DNA from: Rhodoblastus sp. 17X3
GTDB taxonomy: Bacteria; Pseudomonadota; Alphaproteobacteria; Rhizobiales; Beijerinckiaceae
DNA length: 64,000 bases
Assembly: GCF_030056575.1 (NCBI RefSeq)
Contig: NZ_JASHHX010000006.1
Coordinates: 124,001 to 188,000 of the forward strand
Direction of reading: 5' to 3'
Shown here piece after piece: positions 9,615 through 18,050 of the stretch (positions are counted from its first letter, which is position 1; each line of letters opens with the position of its first letter). The notes under the pieces are model-generated. The model saw nothing but the letters and a program-made list of their open reading frames with translations, ran no database searches and had not been told where the DNA came from. Both the position numbers and the translations under genes were made by a program.

Positions 9615-11479
9615 TTCGGGAGCCGGGGGCGGGCTTGCAGGAAAGCCTGGACGAGCGCGTCGGCGCGGAGCGTGCGAATGACGGCGGGCCGGCGCGCTGG
9701 CCGTCGAGGCTGTTTGGCGCGCTGCCTTCCGGCCCGCGCGCCAAGCGGCGCGCCGTGGCCTTGCGCGCCCTTTGGCGCGGCTTCGTCTCGCGTTTTTCCT
9801 CCTCGCTGACCCGGCGCATCATTCTGCTCAACATCGGCGGGCTGTTCGCGCTGCTGATCGGCTTTCTCTACCTCAACCAGTTCCGGCAGGGCCTGATCGA
9901 CGCGCGCATCCAGAGCCTGAGCACCCAGGCCGAGATCATCGCCGCCGCGATCGCCGCCTCCGCGACGGTGGACGCCGACGCCATCACCATCGATCCGGAA
10001 AAGCTGCTCAAGCTTGCGCCCGGCCAGAGCTATGGGCTGGACGAGGAATCCAAGGCGGGGCTGGAGTTTTCGATCAATCCGGACCGCGTCGGGCCGCTGC
10101 TCCGCCGCCTCGTCTCGCCGACGCGAACGCGGGCGCGCATCTATGACCGCGACGGCTATATGCTGCTCGATTCGCGCTCCATCGCGGCCCGCTCCAACAT
10201 TCTGCGCAACGAATTGCCGCCGCCGGGACAGGAGGAAGGCCCGCGCTGGCCGGAATGGCTGGGCGACCTGTTCCAGGGCAAGTTCAATTCCGAGAAGCTG
10301 CCGCTTTACGAGGACATCGGCGTCGCCAATGGCCGAACCTATCCCGAAGTGGCGAGCGCGCTGGAAGGCCGCGAGCGGTCCTTCGTCCGCGTCAACGCCC
10401 ATGGCGAGACGGTGATTTCCGTCGCCGCGCCGATTCAGCGCTTTCGCACCGCGCGGGGCGCCCTTTTGCTCTCGACGCAGGGCAGCGACATCGACGAGGC
10501 GATCGCCGGCGAGCGGCGGGCGCTGGTGCGCATCTTCCTCGTCTCGGCCGCCGTGATGTTCCTGCTGTCCGCCGCGCTGGCCGGAACCATAGCTGAGCCG
10601 ATGCGCAAGCTGGCCGAGGCGGCGGATCGGGTGCGGCGCGGCGTCAAGTCGCGACAGGAAATCCCCGATTTCACCGACCGCAACGACGAGATCGGCCATT
10701 TGTCCGGGGCCTTGCGCGACATGACCCGCGCCTTGTTCAACCGGATCGAGGCGATCGAGCGTTTCGCCGCCGATGTCGCGCATGAGTTGAAGAACCCGCT
10801 CACCTCGCTGCGCAGCGCCGTCGAGACGCTGCCCATCGCCAAGACCGATTCTGCGCGAGGGCGCCTGCTGGAAGTCATCCACCATGATGTGCGCCGGCTC
10901 GACCGGCTCATTTCCGACATTTCCGACGCCTCGCGCCTCGACGCAGAACTCGCGCGCGGCGACCGCGAGCCGATCGACATCGCGCAATTGCTGCGGGCGC
11001 TGGTCGACGCCGGCAACCAGATCGAGCGCGAAGACGGCGTCAAGGTGCGGCTGAAAGTCGAGAACGGGCCGCAGCCGGGCCATTGGCTGATGCTGGGCCA
11101 TGACTCGCGTCTCGGCCAGGTGTTCAACAATCTGATCGACAACGCCCGCACCTTCTCGCAACAGGGCGGCGAGGTGCGCGTGACCCTGCGCCGCGCGCGG
11201 GGCGCCTTCGAGGAGGGGCAGGCGCAGCGCGACGGCTTTGAAATCCTGGTGGAAGACGATGGCCCCGGCATTCCCGACCATGCCTTCGAGCGGATTTTCG
11301 AGCGTTTCTACACCGACAGGCCCAACCACGCCTTCGGACAAAACTCAGGCCTGGGCCTGTCGATCTCGCGCCAGATCGTCGAGGCGCATGGCGGGAGGAT
11401 CCACGCCGGCAATCGGCTGGACGACGAGGGCGAGACGCTCGGGGCGCGCTTCGTCGTCTTCCTGCCGGCGGCGGGTTGA
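9611..11479 (+). CDS. chvG: ChvG-type sensor histidine kinase
   Basis: A 622-residue membrane sensor. After a ~60-residue arginine-rich cytoplasmic start come helix 1 ([19 protein letters not shown]), a large periplasmic sensing domain (~85-290) of the ChvG stimulus-sensing type, helix 2 ([21 protein letters not shown]), a HAMP domain, the H-box [19 protein letters not shown], and the ATPase domain with N-box (VFNNLIDNA), G1 (VEDDGPGIP) and G2 ([12 protein letters not shown]). The start is GTG inside the chvI stop codon (GTGA), with AAGGAA upstream. It is followed closely by hprK. In relatives the periplasmic regulator ExoR inhibits this kinase, but no exoR is in the window. Confidence 0.93.
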   Translation: MIREPGAGLQESLDERVGAERANDGGPARWPSRLFGALPSGPRAKRRAVALRALWRGFVSRFSSSLTRRIILLNIGGLFALLIGFLYLNQFRQGLIDARIQSLSTQAEIIAAAIAASATVDADAITIDPEKLLKLAPGQSYGLDEESKAGLEFSINPDRVGPLLRRLVSPTRTRARIYDRDGYMLLDSRSIAARSNILRNELPPPGQEEGPRWPEWLGDLFQGKFNSEKLPLYEDIGVANGRTYPEVASALEGRERSFVRVNAHGETVISVAAPIQRFRTARGALLLSTQGSDIDEAIAGERRALVRIFLVSAAVMFLLSAALAGTIAEPMRKLAEAADRVRRGVKSRQEIPDFTDRNDEIGHLSGALRDMTRALFNRIEAIERFAADVAHELKNPLTSLRSAVETLPIAKTDSARGRLLEVIHHDVRRLDRLISDISDASRLDAELARGDREPIDIAQLLRALVDAGNQIEREDGVKVRLKVENGPQPGHWLMLGHDSRLGQVFNNLIDNARTFSQQGGEVRVTLRRARGAFEEGQAQRDGFEILVEDDGPGIPDHAFERIFERFYTDRPNHAFGQNSGLGLSISRQIVEAHGGRIHAGNRLDDEGETLGARFVVFLPAAG

Positions 11480-11487
11480 GGGCGCGC

Positions 11488-11970
11488 ATGACGCCGCAGA
11501 GCGACGACGCGCCCTTCCCCGTCAACGCCAGCGCCGTGGCGCTGGGCGAGAGCGGCGTGCTGATTCGCGGCGCCTCAGGCGCGGGCAAGTCGAGCCTCGC
11601 CCTCGCGCTAGTCGAGGCCTGGCAGGGGCGGGGCGATTTTGCGCGTCTGGTCGGCGACGACCGCGTATTGGTCCGGATTCGCGGCGGCCGGGCGCTGCTC
11701 AGTCCGCATCGCGCCATATCCGGCCTCGCGGAATGGCGCGGCATCGGGCTTCTCGAGCAGGATTATGAGAAATGCGCCGTACTCGCGCTGATCGTCGATC
11801 TCGAATCCGAAAACGAGCGCGCGGATTGCCCGCGCTTGCCGGAGCCGAAGGAATTATGCAGCGATTTCCATGCCTTGCACGACGTCCTGCGTTTGCGGCT
11901 GCCCGCTCGGGAAACCGAGAGATCGGTGGCGGCCATCATGGCTTTCCTGCACAATTTTTTGACAAAGTAA
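11488..11970 (+). CDS. hprK: HPr kinase/phosphorylase, short alphaproteobacterial form
   Basis: A 160-residue protein equal to only the catalytic half of the firmicute enzyme. The P-loop is GASGAGKSS, followed by LVGDDRVL, which carries the catalytic aspartate pair, and a family-like GLLEQDYEKCAVLALIVDL strand region. The enzyme phosphorylates and dephosphorylates the regulatory serine of HPr. The ATG has GAGGG upstream; a TTG four codons earlier lies inside the chvG stop region. It sits between chvG and the EIIA-Man/HPr genes, the conserved order of the regulatory PTS in alphaproteobacteria, where it is thought to link carbon and phosphorylation state to ChvG/ChvI output. Confidence 0.9.
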   Translation: MTPQSDDAPFPVNASAVALGESGVLIRGASGAGKSSLALALVEAWQGRGDFARLVGDDRVLVRIRGGRALLSPHRAISGLAEWRGIGLLEQDYEKCAVLALIVDLESENERADCPRLPEPKELCSDFHALHDVLRLRLPARETERSVAAIMAFLHNFLTK

Positions 11971-12163
11971 CACAGGCCGCTCATTTCGCTTGCCAATTCA
12001 GTTGCAAACACGAAAATGGCTGGTCTGAAATTTGGCGATTTCGTGACCAGATGTGCGCTTTAGAGATGGGGCGCCCGGTTGCGGCGCCGGCCCAAAGGCT
12101 TTCCTCCCGCCGTCCGGCGGATTCGGGAGGCCGGCGCGGGCGAGGACAGGATGGTAAGTGTCA

Positions 12164-12565
12164 ATGATTGGCATAGTGCTTGTGACGCATGGCCATCTGG
12201 CGACGGAGTTTCGCGCGGCGTTGGAGCATGTTTGTGGGCCGCAATCGCAATTGGCGACCATCACCATTGGTCCCGACGATGACATGGAGATTCGCCGACG
12301 CGATATCATCGAGGCGATCTCCCTTGTGGATTCCGGGGCCGGCGTCGTGATCCTGACCGACATGTTTGGCGGAACGCCATCAAATCTTGCGATTTCGGTG
12401 ATGAACGGCGCCAATGTGGAAGTTGTGGCGGGCGTCAACCTGCCGATGCTGATCAAACTCGCCTCGGTGCGCGATGAGGCGCCGCTCGAACAGGCGGTAA
12501 CCCAGGCCGCCGAGGCGGGCCGCAAATATATCTATGTCGCCAGCAAGATATTGTGTGGGAAATGA
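12164..12565 (+). CDS. manX: PTS EIIA component, mannose family (regulatory)
   Basis: A 133-residue single-domain EIIA-Man. The phospho-accepting histidine lies in VLVTHGHLATEF close to the N-terminus, and the family motifs VVILTDMFGGTPSNLAI and VEVVAGVNLPMLIKLAS are intact. No EIIB, EIIC or EIID membrane components accompany it, so it is taken as a regulatory PTS protein that receives phosphate from HPr rather than a sugar importer part. A GTG two codons upstream is an alternative start. About 190 bases separate it from hprK; its stop overlaps the ptsH start (ATGA). The name follows usage in Sinorhizobium meliloti. Confidence 0.92.
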   Translation: MIGIVLVTHGHLATEFRAALEHVCGPQSQLATITIGPDDDMEIRRRDIIEAISLVDSGAGVVILTDMFGGTPSNLAISVMNGANVEVVAGVNLPMLIKLASVRDEAPLEQAVTQAAEAGRKYIYVASKILCGK

Positions 12566-12894
12566 GCAATTTGGACGAAGCCGGACCCTGCGACTGCCCG
12601 CCTAATCCACCTCCGCCGGAGGGCGCGGTCACGCGCGAGTTGCCGATTGTCAATCGCAAGGGCCTTCACGCCCGCGCCACGGCGAAATTCGTCCATTGCG
12701 TTGAGCAGTTCGACGCCGAGATCACGGTGTCGCGCTGCGGCGATACCGTCGGCGGCCAGTCCATCATGGGCATATTGACGCTCGGCGCCGGCATTGGCAG
12801 CACGATCACGGTTTCCGCCACAGGCGCGCAGGCGCAGGCGGCGTTGGAGGCCATCGCCGCACTGGTCGCCAACAAGTTCGGCGAAGACGAATAG
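12562..12894 (+). CDS. ptsH: Phosphocarrier protein HPr
   Basis: A 110-residue HPr with a ~25-residue N-terminal extension rich in proline and acidic residues (CDCPPNPPPPEG) before the ordinary domain. The EI-phosphorylated histidine is in NRKGLHARATAKF, and the serine phosphorylated by HprK is in GGQSIMGILTL. Both sites are intact, so it can be controlled by both enzymes. Its ATG overlaps the stop of the EIIA gene. The EI partner (ptsP or ptsI) is not in the window, but ptsN, an EIIA of the nitrogen PTS, is about 13 kb away. Confidence 0.94.
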   Translation: MSNLDEAGPCDCPPNPPPPEGAVTRELPIVNRKGLHARATAKFVHCVEQFDAEITVSRCGDTVGGQSIMGILTLGAGIGSTITVSATGAQAQAALEAIAALVANKFGEDE

Positions 12895-12948
12895 CCGCCG
12901 TTATAGCGGCGAGCGCAAGATCGCAAACTTTCCGCGCCGGGCGTCCGA

Positions 12949-13836
12949 GTGGCGATTTCCTTCGACCGCCGTCAATTGCTCTGGAGCGCCGCGCTCCTGG
13001 TCCCTGCGCGCGGCCGGGCGGACGACAGCGCTCGCGAAACCCCTCTCCAGTTGGCGATAAAGCGGATCAAGGCGCTCGAAGCGCAAGGCGGCGGCCGGAT
13101 CGGCGTCGCAGCGCTGGACACGGCCAGCCGCAAGACCCTCGACTACCGCTCGGGCGAGCGGTTCCCGATGTGCAGCACGTTCAAGTTTCTCGCTGTTGCA
13201 AATATCTTGCAGCGCGTCGACGCCGGGCGGGCGCATCTGGACGACAGGATCATTTTTGGCGCCGCCGATCTGCTCGAATATGCGCCGGTTTTGCGGAAGC
13301 ATGTGGCCGAGGGCGCGATGAGCATAGGCGCGCTTTGCGCCGCCGCCATCGCATGGAGCGACAATAGCGCGGCCAATCTCTTGCTGCGGGTCCTCGGCGG
13401 GCCGGCGGAAGTGACGCGCTATATCCGCACTTTCGGCGACGAGACGACGCGCCTTGACCGTATCGAGCCGGACCTGAACGCCGCCACGCCCGGGGACGAC
13501 CGGGACACCACCACGCCCCTCGCCATGCTAGGCGATATGGAGGCGATCCTGTTGGGTTGGGCCCTGTCCGAGGCCTCGCGCCGCCAATTATCGGCCTGGA
13601 TGAGCGAGAGCCCGCTGGGCCGCAAGGGGTTTCGCGCGGGAATCCCTCAGGCATGGGGCGTCGCCGCCAAGACCGGCAGCGGCGGCCATGGAACGATGAA
13701 TTGCGTCGGACTGCTTTCGCCGCCGGACCGGGCGCCGATTCTGGCCGCCGCTTATTACACCGGCTCGTCGGCGCCGCCGGACGATCGCGCGGCCACCCTG
13801 CAAGGCGTCGCGGAAATCATCGCCGGCGTGTTCTGA
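12949..13836 (+). CDS. bla: Class A beta-lactamase, probably Tat-exported
   Basis: A 295-residue serine beta-lactamase that hydrolyses the beta-lactam ring. All class A motifs are present: S70-x-x-K in CSTFK, S130-D-N in WSDNSAANLL, E166 in EPDLN on the omega loop, and KTG in AKTGSGGHG. A cysteine precedes the nucleophilic serine, as in several carbapenemase and CTX-M lineages, but the partner cysteine near 238 is absent. The N-terminus DRRQLLWSAALLVPARGRA looks like a twin-arginine signal with an Ala-x-Ala-like cleavage site. The start is GTG without a clear ribosome-binding site, 54 bases after ptsH. Spectrum cannot be predicted. It is convergent with pgi, with 3 bases between stops. Confidence 0.93.
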   Translation: MAISFDRRQLLWSAALLVPARGRADDSARETPLQLAIKRIKALEAQGGGRIGVAALDTASRKTLDYRSGERFPMCSTFKFLAVANILQRVDAGRAHLDDRIIFGAADLLEYAPVLRKHVAEGAMSIGALCAAAIAWSDNSAANLLLRVLGGPAEVTRYIRTFGDETTRLDRIEPDLNAATPGDDRDTTTPLAMLGDMEAILLGWALSEASRRQLSAWMSESPLGRKGFRAGIPQAWGVAAKTGSGGHGTMNCVGLLSPPDRAPILAAAYYTGSSAPPDDRAATLQGVAEIIAGVF

Positions 13837-13839
13837 CGC

Positions 13840-15477
13840 TCACGCGACGCGCAGCGCCCGGCGCGTGGAGATCAGCCCGGCGGTCGAGCCGTCGAGGCCC
13901 GAAAGATCGGCGCTGGCGTCCGAGACCAGCGGCGCCAGGCGGCTGCACAATTCCTTGCCCAGCTCCACGCCCCATTGATCGAAGGGATTGATGTCCCAGA
14001 TCACGGATTGCACGAACACCTTGTGCTCATAGAGGGCGACGATGCGGCCGAGCGTGCGCGGAGTTAGCTGGCGATAGAGGAAGGTCGACGACGGCCGGTC
14101 GCCCGAAAACACCTTGTGCGGGGCCAGTTCGTCGATCTGCTCTGCGCTGAGGCCCTGGGCGCGCAGGAGCTCGCGCACTTCCTTTTCAGTCCGGCCGCGT
14201 AAAAAGGCCTCGCTCTGGGCGAGGCAATTGGCGAAGAGCAGGGCGTGGTGCGCGTCGTCGGCGTGGGTCGGCTCGGCGGCGACGAGGAAATCGACCGGCG
14301 CGATTTCCGTACCCTGATGCAGCAACTGGAAGAAGGCGTGCTGGCTGTTGGTGCCGGGCTCGCCGAACAGGATCGGCCCGGTGGCGCGCGGCGAGGGCGA
14401 GCCATCGCGCAGCACGCTCTTGCCGTTCGATTCCATGTCGAGTTGCTGCAGATAGGCGGGGAAGCGGGCGAGGCGCTGGTCATAGGGAATGACCGCCTGC
14501 GAGGCGAAGCCCCAGATATTGCGGTGCCAGACCCCGATCAGGCCCATCAGGACCGGAATATTATGCGACAGCGGCGCCAGCCGAAAATGCTCATCGACTT
14601 CATGGCCGCCGCGCAAAAAATCCTCGAAATGTTCGGGGCCGATCGCGATGGCGAGGCTGAGGCCGATGGCCGACCACATGGAATAGCGCCCGCCGACCCA
14701 GTCCCAGAAGCCGAACACGCGATCCGGATTGATGCCGAAAGCCGCGACCTTGTCGAGCCGGGTCGAGACGGCGGCGAAATGATCGCCGACGGCGGCCTCT
14801 CCGAGCGCCGAGGCGATCCAGGCGCGCGCGCTGGCGGCGTTGGCCATGGTCTCCTGGGTGGTGAAGGTTTTGGAGGAGACGATGAACAGGGTGGTGGCCG
14901 GGTCGAGCGCGGCCAGCGTGTCGGCGATGTCGGCGCCGTCGACATTGGAGACGAAATGCGCGCGCAGTTCCGGCGAAGTAAAGGGCGAGAGCGCACGGGC
15001 GGCCATGGCCGGGCCGAGATCCGAGCCGCCGATGCCGATATTGACGATATTGGTGAAACTGTCGCCGCGCGCGCCGCGAATGGCGCCGCTGCGCACGGCG
15101 TTGGCGAAGGCGGCGACCCGGGCGCGCACCTCCTCCACCGCCGGCATGACGTCTTCGCCATCGACGCGGACCGGACCGCCGGAGAAATTGCGCAAGGCCA
15201 TGTGGAGGGCGGGGCGATTTTCGGTGGCGTTGACCTTCTCGCCCGAGAACAGGGCCTCGCGGCGTTCGTCGAGGCGGGAGGCGCGGGCGAGATCGATCAG
15301 ATGGCCGAGCGTGGTCCGGGTGAGGCGATTCTTCGAATAATCATAAAGCAGGTCGTCGAGACGGACGGAGAAATGGTCGAATCGCTGCGGATCCTCGGCG
15401 AAGAAATCTACAGTGCGCCGGGCGGCGATATCGACGCGATGCGCCTCCAGGGCGGCGAAGGCGGCGGCGCGGTCCAT
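13840..15477 (-). CDS. pgi: Glucose-6-phosphate isomerase
   Basis: Interconverts glucose 6-phosphate and fructose 6-phosphate. The 545-residue sequence has the expected PGI signatures: NIGIGGSDLGPAM, FIVSSKTFTTQETMANA, FGFWDWVGGRYSMWSAIGLSLAI, GEPGTNSQHAFFQLLHQGT carrying the catalytic histidine, and the C-terminal FDQWGVELGKEL with the catalytic lysine further upstream in the usual spacing. The ATG has GGGAG and AGGA upstream. It is divergent from the uup gene and ends against bla. It supplies hexose phosphates for the surface polysaccharide and the gluconeogenic flux opened by pckA. Confidence 0.97.
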   Translation of the reverse strand: MDRAAAFAALEAHRVDIAARRTVDFFAEDPQRFDHFSVRLDDLLYDYSKNRLTRTTLGHLIDLARASRLDERREALFSGEKVNATENRPALHMALRNFSGGPVRVDGEDVMPAVEEVRARVAAFANAVRSGAIRGARGDSFTNIVNIGIGGSDLGPAMAARALSPFTSPELRAHFVSNVDGADIADTLAALDPATTLFIVSSKTFTTQETMANAASARAWIASALGEAAVGDHFAAVSTRLDKVAAFGINPDRVFGFWDWVGGRYSMWSAIGLSLAIAIGPEHFEDFLRGGHEVDEHFRLAPLSHNIPVLMGLIGVWHRNIWGFASQAVIPYDQRLARFPAYLQQLDMESNGKSVLRDGSPSPRATGPILFGEPGTNSQHAFFQLLHQGTEIAPVDFLVAAEPTHADDAHHALLFANCLAQSEAFLRGRTEKEVRELLRAQGLSAEQIDELAPHKVFSGDRPSSTFLYRQLTPRTLGRIVALYEHKVFVQSVIWDINPFDQWGVELGKELCSRLAPLVSDASADLSGLDGSTAGLISTRRALRVA

Positions 15478-15599
15478 GTCCTGACTCCCAAGGGAACGAT
15501 TTCCTGAAAGCTTAGCCTGCGGCGCGGAAAAAAAACAGCGCGTCGCCGGTTGTGGGGCGCCGGCCTTGCGGTTATCGCAAAATTCAGTTTGAACGGTGC

Positions 15600-17411
15600 A
15601 TGGCTCCTCCCATCCTCACCTTGCAAGGCGTCGGTCTGACCCTTGGCGGCAAACCCCTGATCGAATCCGCCGACCTTTCCGTCGAGCGGGGCGACCGCAT
15701 TTGTCTTGTCGGCCGCAACGGCTCGGGCAAATCGACCCTGCTCAAGATTGCCACCGGCGAAATCGAGCCGGATCGCGGCAAGCGCTTTTTCCAGCCCGAC
15801 GCTACTGTGCGCTACCTGCCGCAGGAGCCGGACCTTTCGGGCTATGCGGACGTTTTCAGCTATGTCATCGCCGGCCTCGGCCCGAGCGACGCCGACTATC
15901 GCGCGCATTACCTGCTCGACCAATTGGGCCTGACCGGCGCGGAAAAGCCGGAAAACCTCTCCGGCGGCGAGGCCCGCCGCGCCGCCCTCGCCCGCACTTT
16001 GGCGCCGGAGCCGGATATTCTGCTGCTCGACGAGCCGACCAACCATCTCGACCTTCCCGCGATCGAATGGCTGGAAGGCGAACTGGCGAGCCTTCGCTCG
16101 GCGCTGGTGCTGATCAGCCATGACCGGCGTTTCCTGCAAAACCTGTCGCGGGCGACGGTCTGGCTGGATCGCGGCGTCACGAAGCGCCTCGACCGCGGTT
16201 TCGGCGAATTCGAGGCCTGGCGCGACGCGCTGCTGGAGCAGGAGGAGCGCGACGCCCAGAAACTCGACCGCAAGATCGCGGCGGAGGAACATTGGGTGCG
16301 CTATGGCGTCACCGCGCGGCGCAAGCGCAATGTCCGCCGCATGGCCGGACTTTCGGCCCTGCGCCAGTCCAAGCGCGACGCCAAGCGGATGGTCGGCGAC
16401 GTCAAGATCAGCGTCGCCGAGGGCAAGGTGTCGGGCAAGCTGGTGGTCGAGGCCGAGAAAGTCGCCAAGAGCTTCGGCGGCCGGCCCATCGTCAAGGACC
16501 TGTCCCTGCGCATGCTGCGCGGCGACCGGCTCGCGCTGGTCGGCCCGAACGGCGCCGGCAAGACCACTTTGATCAACCTGCTCACCGGCGTGCTGGAGCC
16601 TGATTCCGGGACGATCCGCCTCGGCGCCAATCTGCAGATGGCGACGCTGGACCAGCGCCGCGCGGCGCTCGATTCCAACGCGACGCTCGCCGACACTTTG
16701 ACCGGCGGCGGTTCGGACTGGGTTGAGATCAATGGCGAGAAGAAGCATGTCATCGGCTATATGAGGGACTTCCTGTTCCAGCCGGAACAGGCGCGCACGC
16801 CCACGGGCAAGCTTTCGGGCGGCGAGCGCGCGCGGCTGCTGCTCGCCCGCGCCCTCTCGCTGCCGTCGAATTTTCTGGTGCTGGACGAGCCGACCAATGA
16901 TCTCGATCTGGAGACGCTCGACCTGTTGCAGGAAATGCTGGCCGATTATCCCGGCACGATCCTGCTGGTGAGTCACGACCGTGATTTTCTCGACCGCGTC
17001 GCCGGCTCCGTGCTGGTCTCCGAAGGCGAGGGCAAGTGGATCGAATATGCCGGCGGCTACAGCGACATGGTCGTACAGCGCGGCGAGGGGCTCGGCCCGG
17101 CGATCAAGGCCAAGGCGACCGAGAGCAAGAGCAAGCCGGCTGCGGTGAAGGCCGAGCGGGCGCCGGACACAAGGCGCCGGCTCTCCTTCAAGGAAAAGCA
17201 CGCCCTTGAGACGCTGCCGGCGACGATGGAGAAATTGCGCGCGACGGCGGCCAAATTGCACGAGATACTGGACGATCACGCGCTTTACGCCCGCGATCCC
17301 AAGCGTTTCAATGACGCGTCCGCTTTGCTGACCAAGACCGAGGCGGAGCTGACCGCCGCCGAGGAGCAATGGCTGGAGCTGGAAATTCTGCGCGAGGAAA
17401 TCGGAGGCTAG
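15600..17411 (+). CDS. uup: ABC-F ATPase, Uup-like
   Basis: A 603-residue soluble protein with two ABC ATPase domains and no membrane helices, hence ABC-F. Domain 1 has Walker A GRNGSGKST and LSGGEARRAALA with DEPTNHLD; domain 2 has GPNGAGKTT and LSGGERARLLLA with DEPTNDLD. The basic, tryptophan-containing linker between them carries KRNVRRMAGL. The final ~80 residues form a charged coiled-coil (KEKHALETLPATMEKL) like the DNA- or ribosome-binding C-terminal domain of Uup. Relatives act on the ribosome or prevent tandem-repeat deletion. The ATG chosen precedes the ordinary ABC-F N-terminus; there is no strong ribosome-binding site. Confidence 0.9.
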   Translation: MAPPILTLQGVGLTLGGKPLIESADLSVERGDRICLVGRNGSGKSTLLKIATGEIEPDRGKRFFQPDATVRYLPQEPDLSGYADVFSYVIAGLGPSDADYRAHYLLDQLGLTGAEKPENLSGGEARRAALARTLAPEPDILLLDEPTNHLDLPAIEWLEGELASLRSALVLISHDRRFLQNLSRATVWLDRGVTKRLDRGFGEFEAWRDALLEQEERDAQKLDRKIAAEEHWVRYGVTARRKRNVRRMAGLSALRQSKRDAKRMVGDVKISVAEGKVSGKLVVEAEKVAKSFGGRPIVKDLSLRMLRGDRLALVGPNGAGKTTLINLLTGVLEPDSGTIRLGANLQMATLDQRRAALDSNATLADTLTGGGSDWVEINGEKKHVIGYMRDFLFQPEQARTPTGKLSGGERARLLLARALSLPSNFLVLDEPTNDLDLETLDLLQEMLADYPGTILLVSHDRDFLDRVAGSVLVSEGEGKWIEYAGGYSDMVVQRGEGLGPAIKAKATESKSKPAAVKAERAPDTRRRLSFKEKHALETLPATMEKLRATAAKLHEILDDHALYARDPKRFNDASALLTKTEAELTAAEEQWLELEILREEIGG

Positions 17412-17544
17412 CCCTTATAGGTGAACGCCTATGAGGGCTGGTCAGGCGCGACCGCGCCCGATAGCCGGCTGCGAGGCGGGCGTCTTCCGACGCCCTCTTG
17501 GCTTATGCGAGGGATTCCTGGACCGCGACGCGTCGCGGTCCAGG
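17410..17544. repeat. Dispersed intergenic repeat with palindromes, copy 1
   Basis: The uup-arsC gap holds, in order, a hairpin AGCCCTTATAGG/CCTATGAGGGCT, a perfect palindrome GGGCGTC-TTCC-GACGCCC (17478-17495), the word GCTTATGCGAGGGATT, and a 13-bp perfect inverted repeat CCTGGACCGCGAC/GTCGCGGTCCAGG (17517-17544). The same order of elements recurs at 27.1 kb. None of the hairpins is followed by a T-run, so this is not a simple terminator; it ends about 32 bases before the arsC start. Confidence 0.6.
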
Positions 17545-17576
17545 AGAAGAGGTATTGGCCTCCTCAGGAGACGGAC

Positions 17577-18011
17577 ATGAGCGCTTTCGACGTCATCATC
17601 TATCACAACCCCGCCTGCGGCACGTCGCGCAACGTGCTGGGCCTGATCCGCAATTCGGGGATCGAGCCGCATATCGTGGAATATCTTAAGACGCCGCCAA
17701 CGCGCGCCCTGCTGGAAAACCTGCTCTCGCGCGCCGGGTTGAAGGTCCGCGACATCCTGCGCAAGAAGGCGCCGCCTTTTGCGGAGCTTGGCCTCGACAA
17801 TCCGGCTGTGTCGGACGACGACATTTTCGCGGCCATCGCCAGGCATCCGGTGCTGATCGAGCGACCGATCGTCGTCAGCCCGCTGGGCGTGCGGCTGTGC
17901 CGCCCCTCGGAAAAGGCGCTGGAAATCCTGCCGGCGCAGCGCGGCGAATTCTTCAAGGAAGATGGCGAGCGGGTGGTGGACGAAAAGGGCCGCCCGGTCG
18001 CCTCGGCCTGA
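17577..18011 (+). CDS. arsC: Arsenate reductase, glutaredoxin-dependent (ArsC)
   Basis: A 144-residue thioredoxin-fold protein that reduces arsenate to arsenite using glutathione and glutaredoxin. The catalytic cysteine is in HNPACGTSRN, and the substrate-binding arginine region is ERPIVVSPLGVRLCRPSE, where LIERPIV matches the family. The ATG has CAGGAG six bases upstream, so a longer in-frame reading to the left, through the repeat, is rejected. No arsenite pump (arsB/acr3) or arsR is nearby, so its place in arsenic resistance is unproven; stand-alone ArsC/Spx-type proteins sometimes have other roles. It is convergent with the O-antigen ligase-like gene. Confidence 0.88.
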   Translation: MSAFDVIIYHNPACGTSRNVLGLIRNSGIEPHIVEYLKTPPTRALLENLLSRAGLKVRDILRKKAPPFAELGLDNPAVSDDDIFAAIARHPVLIERPIVVSPLGVRLCRPSEKALEILPAQRGEFFKEDGERVVDEKGRPVASA

Positions 18012-18050
18012 GCGCGATCCGGGCGAAAGCCGCAAGATTATCCAGCGAGG

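Noticed and set aside
12949-13836. Beta-lactamase on a mobile element
   Set aside because: No transposase, inverted-repeat ends or integron parts are visible; base composition looks like the neighbours. Transfer cannot be excluded but is unsupported.
17410-17544. Plain rho-independent terminator of uup
   Set aside because: Hairpins lack a T-run, there are several of them, and the same arrangement recurs at 27.1 kb, so a repeat element explains it better.
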